DNA from: JAJEAD01 sp965221555
Lineage (GTDB): Bacteria > Pseudomonadota > Gammaproteobacteria > HK1
NCBI GenBank assembly: GCA_965221555.1
Contig: OZ244895.1
Span: 3,162,001 to 3,226,000, forward strand
Direction of reading: 5' to 3'
DNA length: 64,000 nucleotides
Shown here: in pieces, positions 42,641 to 51,555 of the stretch
How positions within the stretch are numbered: position 1 is the stretch's first letter
Layout of the letters: each line of letters starts with the position of its first letter
The notes under the pieces: model-generated
What the model was told of the DNA's origin: nothing
The model's input: the letters and a program-made list of their open reading frames with translations, nothing else
Database searches by the model: none
Translations under genes and position numbers: made by a program

Positions 42641-43513
42641 ATGAGCGTACTGGTCGACAAGGAAACCCGCGTGATCTGCCAGGGGTTCACCGGCAGACAG
42701 GGCACGTTCCATTCCGCGGAGGCGATCGCGTACGGGACCCGGCTGGTCGGTGGAGTCACTCCCGGCAAGGGTGGCCAGACCCACCTCGGCCTGCCGGTCT
42801 TCGATACGGTGCACGACGCGGTCCGCGAGACCGGGGCGCACGCCTCGATGATCTACGTGCCGGCCGCGTTCGCCGCCGACGCGATCCTCGAAGCGGCGGG
42901 CGGCGGGATACGCACCATCGTGTGCGTCAGCGAAGGCATTCCGGTACTCGACATGCTGCGGGTCAAGGCGGCTCTCGCGCACTACCCCTCGACTCGGCTC
43001 ATCGGGCCGAACTGCCCCGGCGTGATCACGCCCGGCCAGTGCAAGATCGGGATCATGCCCGGCCACATTCACCGGCCCGGCTGCGTGGGAATCGTCTCTC
43101 GTTCCGGCACCCTGACCTACGAGGCGGTGAACCAGACGAGCGAGAACGGCCTGGGTCAGAGCACCTGTATCGGGATCGGCGGAGATCCGATCCACGGCCT
43201 GGATTTCATCGACTGTCTGAAGCTCTTCGAGGCGGATCCCGAGACCAGCGGCATCGTCCTGGTCGGCGAGATCGGGGGCAGCGCCGAAGAAGACGCGGCG
43301 GAGTTCATCCGAGCCGAGGTCTCCAAGCCGGTGGTCGCGTACATCGCCGGGGTGAGCGCCCCCCCGGGACGGCGCATGGGGCACGCCGGCGCCATCATCA
43401 CCGGCGGAAAGGGAAGCGCGACCGCCAAGTACGCGGCCCTGGACGCGGCCGGGGTGCGCACGGTGCGCTCCGCCGCGCTCATCGGGGAATCGATGATCTC
43501 GGCCCTGTCATGA
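42641..43513 (+). CDS. sucD: Succinyl-CoA synthetase alpha subunit
   Basis: 290 aa. It contains the CoA-binding Rossmann domain (MSVLVDKETRVICQGFTGRQ, VPAAFAADAILEA) and the phosphorylated active-site histidine in ...RMGHAGAIITGGKGSA. GPNCPGVITPGQCKIGIMPG is the family signature. The stop overlaps the glnB start (ATGA), so glnB is translationally coupled, which is unusual for this operon. Confidence 0.96.
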   Translation: MSVLVDKETRVICQGFTGRQGTFHSAEAIAYGTRLVGGVTPGKGGQTHLGLPVFDTVHDAVRETGAHASMIYVPAAFAADAILEAAGGGIRTIVCVSEGIPVLDMLRVKAALAHYPSTRLIGPNCPGVITPGQCKIGIMPGHIHRPGCVGIVSRSGTLTYEAVNQTSENGLGQSTCIGIGGDPIHGLDFIDCLKLFEADPETSGIVLVGEIGGSAEEDAAEFIRAEVSKPVVAYIAGVSAPPGRRMGHAGAIITGGKGSATAKYAALDAAGVRTVRSAALIGESMISALS

Positions 43514-43848
43514 GGAAGATCGAGGCGATCATCAAGCCCTTCAAGCTCGACGACGTGCGCGAGGCGCTGTCGGAGATCGGCATCACCGGCATGACGGTGA
43601 CCGAGGTCAAGGGATTCGGTCGTCAGAAGGGGCACACCGAGCTGTACCGGGGCGCGGAGTACGTGGTGGACTTTCTGCCCAAGGTGAAGATTGAAATCGT
43701 GGTCACCGAGGCGCAGGCGGAAGTCTGCCTGGAGGCGATCACGGAAGCGGCCCGCACCGGAAAGATCGGCGACGGGAAGATCTTCATCTCACCGATCGAG
43801 GAGATCGTGCGCATTCGCACCGGCGAGCGAAACGACGACGCGCTTTGA
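43510..43848 (+). CDS. glnB: Nitrogen regulatory protein P-II
   Basis: 112 aa, the standard PII length. It starts MRKIEAIIKPFKLDDVREAL, has the T-loop GFGRQKGHTELYRGAEY with the uridylylated Tyr51, VDFLPKVKIEIVV, and the C-terminal TGKIGDGKIFISPIEEIVRI. PII senses 2-oxoglutarate and ATP/ADP and controls glutamine synthetase and other targets. Overlap with sucD ties its synthesis to the TCA enzyme downstream of 2-oxoglutarate. It is 7 bp from the convergent bamD. GlnB rather than GlnK is chosen because no amtB is next to it. Confidence 0.95.
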   Translation: MRKIEAIIKPFKLDDVREALSEIGITGMTVTEVKGFGRQKGHTELYRGAEYVVDFLPKVKIEIVVTEAQAEVCLEAITEAARTGKIGDGKIFISPIEEIVRIRTGERNDDAL

Positions 43849-43855
43849 GGGCCGT

Positions 43856-44641
43856 TCACTCGAGCCGGAGATTGCGCACCTCGGCGATTCCCGGGTGGTC
43901 GGGAAAGTTGAGCTCCAGCACCCGGAGAGCGTCTTCGGAGAGCTCGTCGAGCTTGAGCACCTTGTACGCGGTGGCCATGATGACGAGCGCTTCGGGCACC
44001 GAGGGGGTTTCCTGGAAGCGCTCCACCACTTCTCGGGCCCGATTGGCCGCCGCCACATAGGCGTGGCGTCGCATGTAGAAGCGCGCCACGTGAATCTCGT
44101 GTTGCGCCACGGTGTTCTTCAGATACACCATGCGCTGCCGGGCGTCGCCCGCGTAGCGGCTGTCGGGGTACTGGCGCACGAGATCCTCGAAATCCCGAAA
44201 CGCCTGGGTGACGAAGCCCGGGTCCCGCGCGGACGGGTCCTGCGGGAGAATCACGTCGAGAAAGTTGCGGCCCCGATCGAAGTTCGCAAGCCCCTTGAGG
44301 TAGTAGGCGTAGTCGGCGTTGGGATGGCGCGGGTTCAGCTTCATGAAGCGGTCTGCCGCGGCGATGGCCGATCCCGGTTCGTCGCTCTTGTAGTGGGCGT
44401 AGGCGGTTTCGAGCTGCGCCTGTTGTGCGAGCGGGCCGAAGGGGTAGCGCGACTCGAGCTTGCCGTAATAGTCGATCGCGCCCTCGTAGTCGCCGTTGTC
44501 CAGTCTGAGCTTCGCGGCCGAGTAGAGCTGTTGAGCGGACCAGTCCTTGGTCGGATCGGCTTCGCGGCCCCACATCCCGCAGCCTCCCGCGAGCAGGGAC
44601 ACGAGGAGGATGAGCAGGACCGAAGCTCGGCTTTTTGTCAT
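43856..44641 (-). CDS. bamD: Outer membrane assembly lipoprotein BamD
   Basis: 261 aa. A lipoprotein signal (VLLILLVSLLAGGC, lipobox LAGGC) is followed by TPR-like repeats (AAKLRLDNGDYEGAIDYYGK, AETAYAHYKSDEPG-type, RYAGDARQRMVYLKNTVAQH). It is an essential part of the BAM complex inserting beta-barrel proteins, which would include the autotransporter here. The ATG at 44641 is chosen over an upstream one as it begins the signal peptide. It is divergent from rluD, the conserved bamD/rluD arrangement. Confidence 0.93.
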   Translation of the reverse strand: MTKSRASVLLILLVSLLAGGCGMWGREADPTKDWSAQQLYSAAKLRLDNGDYEGAIDYYGKLESRYPFGPLAQQAQLETAYAHYKSDEPGSAIAAADRFMKLNPRHPNADYAYYLKGLANFDRGRNFLDVILPQDPSARDPGFVTQAFRDFEDLVRQYPDSRYAGDARQRMVYLKNTVAQHEIHVARFYMRRHAYVAAANRAREVVERFQETPSVPEALVIMATAYKVLKLDELSEDALRVLELNFPDHPGIAEVRNLRLE

Positions 44642-44772
44642 TTTCGCAGCACCAACGAAGTGAACGAAGCGAGTGGCCCCGATGGGCACGCCTCTGGTTC
44701 CGGTCCAAGATTATCCCAGGCTCGATATGCGAGCCAGAGATCCGAGCGGCCCGAAACGAGAAGCGTTTGGCG

Positions 44773-45738
44773 ATGATGGGCGAGAGACTGCGTTCGGTTA
44801 TCCCCGGACAGCTCGCCGGGCTGCGCCTCGACCGGGCGCTGGCGCGAGTGTTCGGCGACTACTCCCGTTCCCGAATTCAGCGCTCGATTCGCGAGGGACG
44901 GGTGCGCATCGACGGTCGCGTCGCCGAGTCCGCGATGCGCATCGCGGGAGGGGAGCGGGTGGAGCTGGAAGTGACGCCCTCCCCCACCGGTGAGGTCTGG
45001 GAAGCGGATCCGGTGGCGTTCGGAGTGCTGTACGAAGACTCCGACCTGATCGTGATCGACAAGAAGGCGGGGCTGGTCGTGCATCCGGGAGCGGGAAATC
45101 GTACCCGGACCCTGGCCAACGGCCTCCTGCATCGCTATCCCGAGCTCGCCGGTCTGCCGAGAGCCGGCGTCGTACATCGTCTCGACAAGGACACTTCAGG
45201 CCTCCTGGTCGTGGCCCGCAGCCTCAGCGCGCACCACCATCTCGCGGCGGAGATACAACGCCGCGCCGTCGAACGCGAGTATGACGCGATCGTCTGGGGA
45301 AACCCGAGCGCCGAGCGCGGAACCGTCGATGCCGCCATCGCGCGCGATCGAAGTCATCGCACCCGCATGTCCGTGGCGGGACAGGGCCGTCACGCGGTCA
45401 CGCACTTCGAGGTACGCGCGCGCCATGCTCACTTCTCTCACCTTCGGGTAAGGCTCGAGACCGGCCGCACCCACCAGATTCGGGTTCACATGCACCACAT
45501 CGGCCACCCCGTCGCCGGGGACCCCGTCTACGGCGCCCGCCGGCGCAGCGAGCACCTCCCGGCCCCGGTGCGCGGAGCGCTGCGGGCGCTTGAGGGTCAG
45601 GCCCTGCATGCCCGCCGCCTCGCGCTGTCTCACCCTCGCGATGGAGGCTGGCGCGAATGGCATGCCCCCCTGCCCGAGGACCTGCAAGGGCTGCTCGCGG
45701 CCCTGGAGCAATCCCAGTCTCCGGATGCGAAATCCTGA
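44773..45738 (+). CDS. rluD: 23S rRNA pseudouridine synthase D
   Basis: 321 aa. The N-terminal S4 RNA-binding domain has LRLDRALARVFGDYSRSRIQ and IREGRVRIDGR. The catalytic domain shows VVHRLDKDTSGLLVVARS with the catalytic Asp and RTHQIRVHMHHIGHPVAGDP. It makes pseudouridines 1911/1915/1917 in helix 69. Two ATGs 3 bp apart start the homologous region; the frame extends left into the bamD side. pgeF follows after a 120-bp gap with nothing recognisable. Confidence 0.94.
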   Translation: MMGERLRSVIPGQLAGLRLDRALARVFGDYSRSRIQRSIREGRVRIDGRVAESAMRIAGGERVELEVTPSPTGEVWEADPVAFGVLYEDSDLIVIDKKAGLVVHPGAGNRTRTLANGLLHRYPELAGLPRAGVVHRLDKDTSGLLVVARSLSAHHHLAAEIQRRAVEREYDAIVWGNPSAERGTVDAAIARDRSHRTRMSVAGQGRHAVTHFEVRARHAHFSHLRVRLETGRTHQIRVHMHHIGHPVAGDPVYGARRRSEHLPAPVRGALRALEGQALHARRLALSHPRDGGWREWHAPLPEDLQGLLAALEQSQSPDAKS

Positions 45739-45858
45739 TCGGAGTCCGCAAGCGCGCGCCCGCCGCCCGCTTTGCCCGCCTTGCCAGGTGCGCGCGAAAC
45801 TCCCGGCGAAGTGACCGCGACCGCTCCCTGACCCTCGGAAGAAGGCGCCCATCCCGAC

Positions 45859-46659
45859 ATGCAAGACGACGCGCAAAGCGCCCCCGATCCCGTTGAACTC
45901 GTCGTGCCGCGGTGGCCGACGCCGGCCGGTGTGCGCGCCTGCGCCACGACGCGCCGGGGTGGAGTGAGCCAGCCCCCCTTCGATCATCTGAACCTCTCCT
46001 TCGGGGTCGGAGACGATCCCGCCGCGGTCGCCACGAACCGGGCCCTCCTCGCGACGACGCTGCGCCTGCCGGCGGAGCCCCGGTGGATGCGGCAGGTTCA
46101 CGGCACCCGCGTACTCGAGGCCGAAACGGGGCCCCCGGACTCCGAGGGCGATGCATGCGTCGCCCACACGCCCGACGCGCCTTGCGTGGTCTCGGTCGCC
46201 GACTGCCTGCCCGTGCTGCTCTGTGCCGGCGATGCCTCGGCCGTCGCCGCGGCCCACGCGGGGTGGCGAGGACTGGCCGCGGGGGTGATCGAGAACACGG
46301 TCGCCGAACTGAGGGTTCCCCCCTCGGACCTCATCGCGTGGCTCGGGCCCGCCATCGGCGCGCCGGTCTACGAGGTGGGGCCGGAGGTCCGCGACGCCTT
46401 CCTGGATCGAAACCGCATGGACGCGAGCGCGTTCTCGCCCTCCCCCGCCGGCCGCTGGTACGCCGACCTCGCGGGCCTGGCCCGCGCGCGCCTTCGCCGC
46501 TGCGGAGTGCGCGCGGTGTACGGCGGTGATTCGTGCACGCACTCCGATCCCCGGCGCTTCTACTCCCACCGGCGGGACGGGCGCACCGGGCGCTTCGCCG
46601 CCCTCATCTGGATCGAATCGCAAGGCCCGTACCAGCGCCGCGCCGCGCGCCCGGCTTGA
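45859..46659 (+). CDS. pgeF: Peptidoglycan editing factor PgeF (YfiH/laccase-domain)
   Basis: 266 aa of the multicopper-polyphenol-oxidase-like family. Metal-binding Cys/His motifs are in VSVADCLPVLLC, AAHAGWRGLAAGVI and DSCTHSDPRRFYSHRRDG. It removes misincorporated amino acids from peptidoglycan precursors in E. coli; related proteins act on adenosine. The rluD-pgeF-clpB order is conserved. Its last codons form the -35 of the candidate heat-shock promoter for clpB. Confidence 0.92.
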   Translation: MQDDAQSAPDPVELVVPRWPTPAGVRACATTRRGGVSQPPFDHLNLSFGVGDDPAAVATNRALLATTLRLPAEPRWMRQVHGTRVLEAETGPPDSEGDACVAHTPDAPCVVSVADCLPVLLCAGDASAVAAAHAGWRGLAAGVIENTVAELRVPPSDLIAWLGPAIGAPVYEVGPEVRDAFLDRNRMDASAFSPSPAGRWYADLAGLARARLRRCGVRAVYGGDSCTHSDPRRFYSHRRDGRTGRFAALIWIESQGPYQRRAARPA

Positions 46660-46680
46660 ATCGCCCCCCCTCGCCCAAAT
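46655..46680 (+). promoter_or_regulatory. Candidate sigma-32 heat-shock promoter of clpB
   Basis: CTTGAA (46655-46660) is followed by 13 bases and CCCAAAT (46674-46680), close to the consensus CTTGAA-N13/14-CCCATNT. It lies 33 bp before the clpB ATG. The CTTGAA contains the pgeF stop codon. clpB is a classic sigma-32 target. Confidence 0.5.
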
Positions 46681-46713
46681 GTTGTCCGACATTATCGGTT
46701 CGAGGACGCCGCA

Positions 46714-49305
46714 ATGCGGATGGATCGACTGACCACACAGTTTCAGCTCGCACTCTCCGATGCCCAGAGTCTCGCGGTTCGGCGGGACCACGCATCGATC
46801 GAAGCCTCACACGTACTCGTTGCGCTGCTCGATCAGCAGGGCGGCAGTGTTCGCCATCTCCTGACCCGAGCGGACGTCGACGTGACCCGGCTGCGGTCAC
46901 GCCTTGGCGAGGCGCTGGACCGGATGCCCACCGTGCGCGGCAATGCCGGCAACGTGCCGATCGGCAACGACCTCGGCCGCTGCCTGAATCTGTGCGACAA
47001 GCTCGCCGGGCAGCGGGGGGACCGCTTCATCTCCAGCGAGCTCTTTCCTCTCGCGGTGCTGGATGCGGGGGGAGACGGCGCGCGCGCCCTGAGCGAGAGT
47101 GGCGCGACGAGGGAGCGCCTGGAGGAGGCGGTGGACCAGGTGCGCGGCGGCGAGAGCGTGACGAGCGAGAATGCGGAGGAACAGCGCCAGGCGCTCGAGA
47201 AGTTCACCATCGACCTCACCGAGCGCGCCGAACAGGGCCGGCTGGATCCGGTCGTCGGCCGCGACGACGAGATCCGCCGCACCGTCCAGGTGCTGCAGCG
47301 CCGGACCAAGAACAATCCGGTGCTGATCGGAGAACCCGGAGTCGGCAAGACCGCCATCGTCGAGGGCCTGGCCCAGCGCATCGTCAACGCCGAAGTACCC
47401 GAAGGACTCAAGGGCAAGCGCCTCCTCGCGCTGGACCTCGGCGCGCTCGTGGCGGGCACGAAATTCCGCGGCGAGTTCGAGGAACGCATCAAGGCGCTGC
47501 TGAACGATCTGGCCAAACAGGAGGGCGAAGTCATCCTCTTCATCGACGAGATTCACACTCTGGTCGGCGCCGGCAAGGCGGAAGGGGCGATGGACGCCGG
47601 AAACATGCTCAAGCCCGCCCTCGCTCGGGGCGAGCTCCACTGCGTCGGCGCCACGACGCTCGACGAGTACCGCAAGTGCGTGGAGAAGGACGCCGCGCTC
47701 GAGCGCCGCTTCCAGCGCGTGATGGTCGAGGAGCCGAGCGTGGAGGACACCATTGCGATTCTGAGGGGCCTCAAGGAGCGCTACGAGATCCATCACGGCG
47801 TCGACATCTCGGACCCCGCCCTCGTCGCCGCAGTCACGCTGTCGCATCGCTACATCTCCGACCGGCAGCTTCCCGACAAGGCGATCGACCTCATCGATGA
47901 GGCGGCGAGCCGCATTCGCATGGAGATCGATTCGAAGCCGGAGGCGATGGACCGCCTCGATCGGCGCCTGATCCAGTTGAAGATTGAGCGCGAGGCGTTG
48001 CGCAAGGAGACCGACTCCGCGTCTCGTGAACGCCTGAACCGACTGGAGCAGGAGATCGCGAGCGGCGAGAAGGACTACTCGGACCTGGAAGAGATCTGGA
48101 AGGCCGAGAAGGCGGCGGTCCAGGGCTCACAGCATGTCAAGGAAGCCCTGGAGCGGGCACGACTCGAGCTCGAGACGGCGCGGCGCGCCGGCGACCTCGG
48201 CCGCATGGCGGAGATTCAGTATGGCCGGCTGCCGGAGCTCGAGAAGCAGCTCGAGCTCGCCACGCGCGCCGAGAGCCGGGAGACGCAGTTGCTGCGTTCC
48301 GCCGTGGCCGAAGACGAGGTGGCGGAAGTGGTGTCGCGCTGGACCGGCATACCGGTCGCCAAGATGATGGAGGGCGAGCGCGAACGACTCCTGCACATGG
48401 AGAAGAGTCTTCACCGCCGCCTCGTGGGGCAGGACGAAGCGGTCCGGGCGGTGTGTGACGCGATCCGCCGCGCGCGCTCGGGACTTGCCGATCCGAAGCG
48501 GCCCAACGGCTCGTTCCTCTTTCTCGGTCCCACCGGAGTGGGCAAGACGGAGCTCTGCCGCGCGCTGGCGGAGTTCCTCTTCGATACCGAGGAAGCCATC
48601 GTGCGTCTCGACATGTCGGAATTCATGGAGAAGCACTCCGTGTCGAGGATGCTCGGAGCCCCTCCCGGCTATGTCGGCTACGAGGAGGGCGGATACCTCA
48701 CCGAAGCGGTTCGCCGCAGACCCTACCGCCTCATCCTGCTCGACGAGATCGAGAAGGCCCACCCCGAAGTCTTCAACGTCCTCCTCCAGGTGCTGGAGGA
48801 CGGTCGACTGACGGACGGGCAGGGCCGTACCGTCGACTTCCGCAATACCGTAATCGCGATGACTTCCAACCTCGGCTCGGACCAGATCCAGAGGATGACG
48901 GGGAGAAGCGACTACGACGCGATCAAGAGCTCGGTAATGGAAGCGGTGAAGGCGAACTTCCGCCCCGAATTCATAAACCGCATCGACGAGGTCGTGGTCT
49001 TCCATCCCCTGGAAAAGGCGCAGATCCGGGCCATTGCGGGCATTCAGATCGAAGCATTGCGCGAGCGTCTCGCCGCCCAGGATATCGAGCTCGAGGTGAG
49101 CGGCGCCGCCCTTGACCAGCTCGGTGAAGCGGGCTTCGATCCGGTATACGGTGCGCGCCCGCTCAAGCGCGCGGTCCAGAGCCGCCTGGAGAACGAACTG
49201 GCAAGACGCCTCCTCGCCGGAGAGATCGCGGCCGGCCAGCGGGTCCGCGTGGATTCGATTGGCGGCGAGCTCGGATTCGAGACCATTACCGCGAGGGCCG
49301 CCTGA
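46714..49305 (+). CDS. clpB: Disaggregase chaperone ClpB
   Basis: 863 aa (E. coli 857). The Clp-N domain comes first, then NBD1 with GEPGVGKTAIVEGL and the Walker B ILFIDEIHTLVGAG, a middle coiled-coil domain, and NBD2 with FLGPTGVGKTELCRAL and LLDEIEKAHPEVFN. It reactivates aggregated proteins with DnaK. The heat-shock-type promoter immediately upstream fits. Start is the first of two nearby ATGs. Confidence 0.97.
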   Translation: MRMDRLTTQFQLALSDAQSLAVRRDHASIEASHVLVALLDQQGGSVRHLLTRADVDVTRLRSRLGEALDRMPTVRGNAGNVPIGNDLGRCLNLCDKLAGQRGDRFISSELFPLAVLDAGGDGARALSESGATRERLEEAVDQVRGGESVTSENAEEQRQALEKFTIDLTERAEQGRLDPVVGRDDEIRRTVQVLQRRTKNNPVLIGEPGVGKTAIVEGLAQRIVNAEVPEGLKGKRLLALDLGALVAGTKFRGEFEERIKALLNDLAKQEGEVILFIDEIHTLVGAGKAEGAMDAGNMLKPALARGELHCVGATTLDEYRKCVEKDAALERRFQRVMVEEPSVEDTIAILRGLKERYEIHHGVDISDPALVAAVTLSHRYISDRQLPDKAIDLIDEAASRIRMEIDSKPEAMDRLDRRLIQLKIEREALRKETDSASRERLNRLEQEIASGEKDYSDLEEIWKAEKAAVQGSQHVKEALERARLELETARRAGDLGRMAEIQYGRLPELEKQLELATRAESRETQLLRSAVAEDEVAEVVSRWTGIPVAKMMEGERERLLHMEKSLHRRLVGQDEAVRAVCDAIRRARSGLADPKRPNGSFLFLGPTGVGKTELCRALAEFLFDTEEAIVRLDMSEFMEKHSVSRMLGAPPGYVGYEEGGYLTEAVRRRPYRLILLDEIEKAHPEVFNVLLQVLEDGRLTDGQGRTVDFRNTVIAMTSNLGSDQIQRMTGRSDYDAIKSSVMEAVKANFRPEFINRIDEVVVFHPLEKAQIRAIAGIQIEALRERLAAQDIELEVSGAALDQLGEAGFDPVYGARPLKRAVQSRLENELARRLLAGEIAAGQRVRVDSIGGELGFETITARAA

Positions 49306-49387
49306 TCACGCCGGCGCCCGCCACGCGGCGCCGCGGCGTCGCGGACCCGTACGCGACTTCGGTCCGGCCCCCACCACTGCGCCTGGC

Positions 49388-50266
49388 GTGACTCCGCCCG
49401 AGCTCCTGGCCGCGCATCCCGCCGCGTGCATCGGGGCGGCGTTGTTCCTGGGTCTCGTTGCGGGCAGCTTCCTCAACGTCGTGGTGTTTCGGCTGCCTCG
49501 AATGCTGGAACAGGAGTGGCAATGGGAGGCGGCGCGGCGAAGCGGCGGCCCGGAGGTTTCGGACCGCGCCTCGGAGCGCATGAACCTCGCATTCCCGCGC
49601 TCTCACTGTCCCTCGTGTCGCACTGCGATACGCGCCCTCGACAACATTCCAGTAGTGGGATTCCTGCGCCTGCGGGGCCGATGCCGCGCCTGCGGGACGC
49701 CCATCCCGCTGCGCTACCCCGCGGTGGAGATCTCGAGCGCGCTGACCGCCGCCGCCGTGGCGTGGCATTTCGGTTGCGGTGTGCCCATTGCGGGAGCCCT
49801 GCTGTTCACCTTCGCGCTGATTGCGCTGACGTGGATCGACCTGGAGACCCAACTGCTGCCCGATGCGATCACCCTCCCCTTCCTGTGGCTGGGCCTGGCG
49901 ATCAATCTCTTCGGCGTATACACCCCACTGCCTTCCGCGCTCATCGGGGCCATGGCGGGTTATGGAGTCCTGTGGTCGGTGTTTCAGGTGTTCCGCCTGG
50001 TCACCGGCAGGGAGGGGATGGGGCACGGTGACTTCAAGCTTCTTGCGATGGTCGGGGCCTGGCTCGGGTGGCAGGCCCTGCCTCTGGTCATCCTTCTCTC
50101 ATCGCTGAGCGCACTCGTCGTGGGAGGGGTGTTGATCGCCTCCGGACACCGCAACTGGGCTTCGCCCCTGCCTTTCGGGCCCTTCCTCGCCGCGGCGGCG
50201 TGGCTCTGTCTGCTCTTCGGGGACGCGATCGGCCGAAGTTACCTCGAATGGTTCGCGGGATTCTGA
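49388..50266 (+). CDS. pilD: Type IV prepilin peptidase/N-methyltransferase
   Basis: 292-aa inner-membrane aspartate protease that cleaves prepilin leaders and methylates the new N-terminus. The N-terminal domain has the zinc-binding CxxC pairs (HCPSCRTAIR, RCRACGTPI). Catalytic aspartates are in ALTWIDLETQLLPD and in GREGMGHGDFKLL. Multiple hydrophobic helices are evident. The GTG start gives VTPPELLAAHP; the frame runs further left into clpB. The TGA is followed directly by an inverted-repeat end (element G). coaE, the usual neighbour, is absent. Confidence 0.94.
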   Translation: MTPPELLAAHPAACIGAALFLGLVAGSFLNVVVFRLPRMLEQEWQWEAARRSGGPEVSDRASERMNLAFPRSHCPSCRTAIRALDNIPVVGFLRLRGRCRACGTPIPLRYPAVEISSALTAAAVAWHFGCGVPIAGALLFTFALIALTWIDLETQLLPDAITLPFLWLGLAINLFGVYTPLPSALIGAMAGYGVLWSVFQVFRLVTGREGMGHGDFKLLAMVGAWLGWQALPLVILLSSLSALVVGGVLIASGHRNWASPLPFGPFLAAAAWLCLLFGDAIGRSYLEWFAGF

Positions 50267-50318
50267 CCCGAAGACTTCACCCATTCTTACTGCTGCGGAC
50301 TTGCTACTGCGCACGCCC
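50264..50318. repeat. Partial inverted-repeat element G (one end), abutting pilD stop
   Basis: Starting in the pilD stop codon, TGACCCGAAGACTTCACCC then ATTCTTACTGCTGCGGAC resembles the reverse complement of the right end of element B (CCCGGATATTTCACCGATTT, CCTACTGCGGACG). It is degenerate, with no paired end of its own; element B begins 19 bp later. Confidence 0.45.
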
Positions 50319-50336
50319 GGATGCCGGCGGGACAAG

Positions 50337-50512
50337 CCCGGATGTTTCACCGATTTTCGTCACGAGGACGCCAAGATGCCGTGATAGTGGGGCGCACGGA
50401 CCGAAAGACGCTGAAGGCGTAGCTGACACTACGTCGAAGCGGCTTGAGGGAGTACGACCCGCTAGCGCGAGCAGATTGGCGTCCGCAGTAGGAAATCGGT
50501 GAAATATCCGGG
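50337..50512. repeat. Inverted-repeat element B (176 bp)
   Basis: The ends CCCGGATGTTTCACCGATTT and the reverse complement CCCGGATATTTCACCGATTT match at 19 of 20 positions. The interior agrees with element A, except for an about 20-bp insertion with a small hairpin CGTAG/CTACG (50418-50433). It is non-coding. The rest of the gap to zapD (50513-50763) shows nothing recognisable. Confidence 0.8.
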
Positions 50513-50763
50513 CAAGGGCATTCACGAGTCGGAACGCACCGGCATGCGTGGGCCGTACCGTTGCGTACCCTGACTCTCGTTCGACACCGCCGATGCCCGC
50601 AAACGCGCGCGGGCGGTCGTGATTCGGGCGGACATGAAGGCCCCGGGGGACGCCCGCGGGACGAGCGATGTGGTCGCCGGATTGCAGGGTGAACTGATTC
50701 AATGAAAGAATCCTGTCCATGCCCCAGACTCTCGCCCTCTCGAGAAGTGTCGGACACCAGCAG

Positions 50764-51546
50764 ATGCCGGACACCAACGACCGTCGCATCTTCTACGAGC
50801 AACCGCTGAGCGAGCGGATACGCGCCTTTCTGCGCCTTGAGTTCCTGTTCAACCGGGCGGAGTTCCAGCTTCAGACCGAAGACCCCTGGGCGAGCCGGGG
50901 CGCGATGGAGTCGATCATCGACGTCCTGGCGGTGATCAGCCGCTCGGATCTCAAGAAGGAGCTCCTCAAGGAGCTGGAGCGCCAGTGCGCCACCCTCGAA
51001 GCGCTCGCGTCGAACCCCAACGTGGACGAGCTGCGTCTCATGTCCGCCCTCGACCAGGTGCGCAGGGTCCGAGACGCCCTCTACGACGGCGAGAACATTC
51101 CCGGAATCGAGCTCCGGGACAACGAACTTCTCGGCATGGTCCGCCAGCGAAGCAGCATTCCCGCCGGCACCTGCGCATTCGATCTGCCCGGCTACCACTA
51201 TTGGCTGCAACTACCGGCCCACAGCCGGATGCGGGATCTTCGCGAGTGGCTGTCCAAGTTCGACCGGCTGCGGGAGGCGATTTCGCTCAGTCTGAAGCTG
51301 GTGCGCGAGAGCGCCGGTCCGACCAGGGAGATAGCGCACGGCGGCTTCTACAAGAAGACCCTCGAATCTTCGGCCCATTGCCAGATGATCCGCGTCGCAC
51401 TCCCCCCCCACGCGGAGTGCTACCCGGAGATAAGCGCGGGCCGGCAACGCTTCACGGTCCGATTCATGCACCCGGTGCAAGGCTCGACACGACCGACCCA
51501 GGTTGAAGGGGATGTGACGTTCGAGCTGCTGTGCTGTCTGCTCTGA
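50764..51546 (+). CDS. zapD: Cell division protein ZapD
   Basis: 260 aa from the second in-frame ATG, which gives a start close to family length (MPDTNDRRIFYEQPLSERIR); an ATG at 50719 is an alternative. Family blocks: FLRLEFLFNRAEFQLQ, DLKKELLKELERQCATLE, LLGMVRQRSSIPAGTCAFDL and PHAECYPEISAGRQRFTVRF. ZapD bundles FtsZ filaments at the Z-ring. It usually sits by pilD-coaE, as here without coaE. The thioredoxin-like gene follows immediately. Confidence 0.9.
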   Translation: MPDTNDRRIFYEQPLSERIRAFLRLEFLFNRAEFQLQTEDPWASRGAMESIIDVLAVISRSDLKKELLKELERQCATLEALASNPNVDELRLMSALDQVRRVRDALYDGENIPGIELRDNELLGMVRQRSSIPAGTCAFDLPGYHYWLQLPAHSRMRDLREWLSKFDRLREAISLSLKLVRESAGPTREIAHGGFYKKTLESSAHCQMIRVALPPHAECYPEISAGRQRFTVRFMHPVQGSTRPTQVEGDVTFELLCCLL

Positions 51547-51555
51547 GTGAACACG

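Noticed and set aside
50304..50789. 161-codon minus-strand frame over elements G/B and the zapD start
   Set aside because: Its similarity to frames near 10400 and 57000 comes from the repeat elements, not from a protein.
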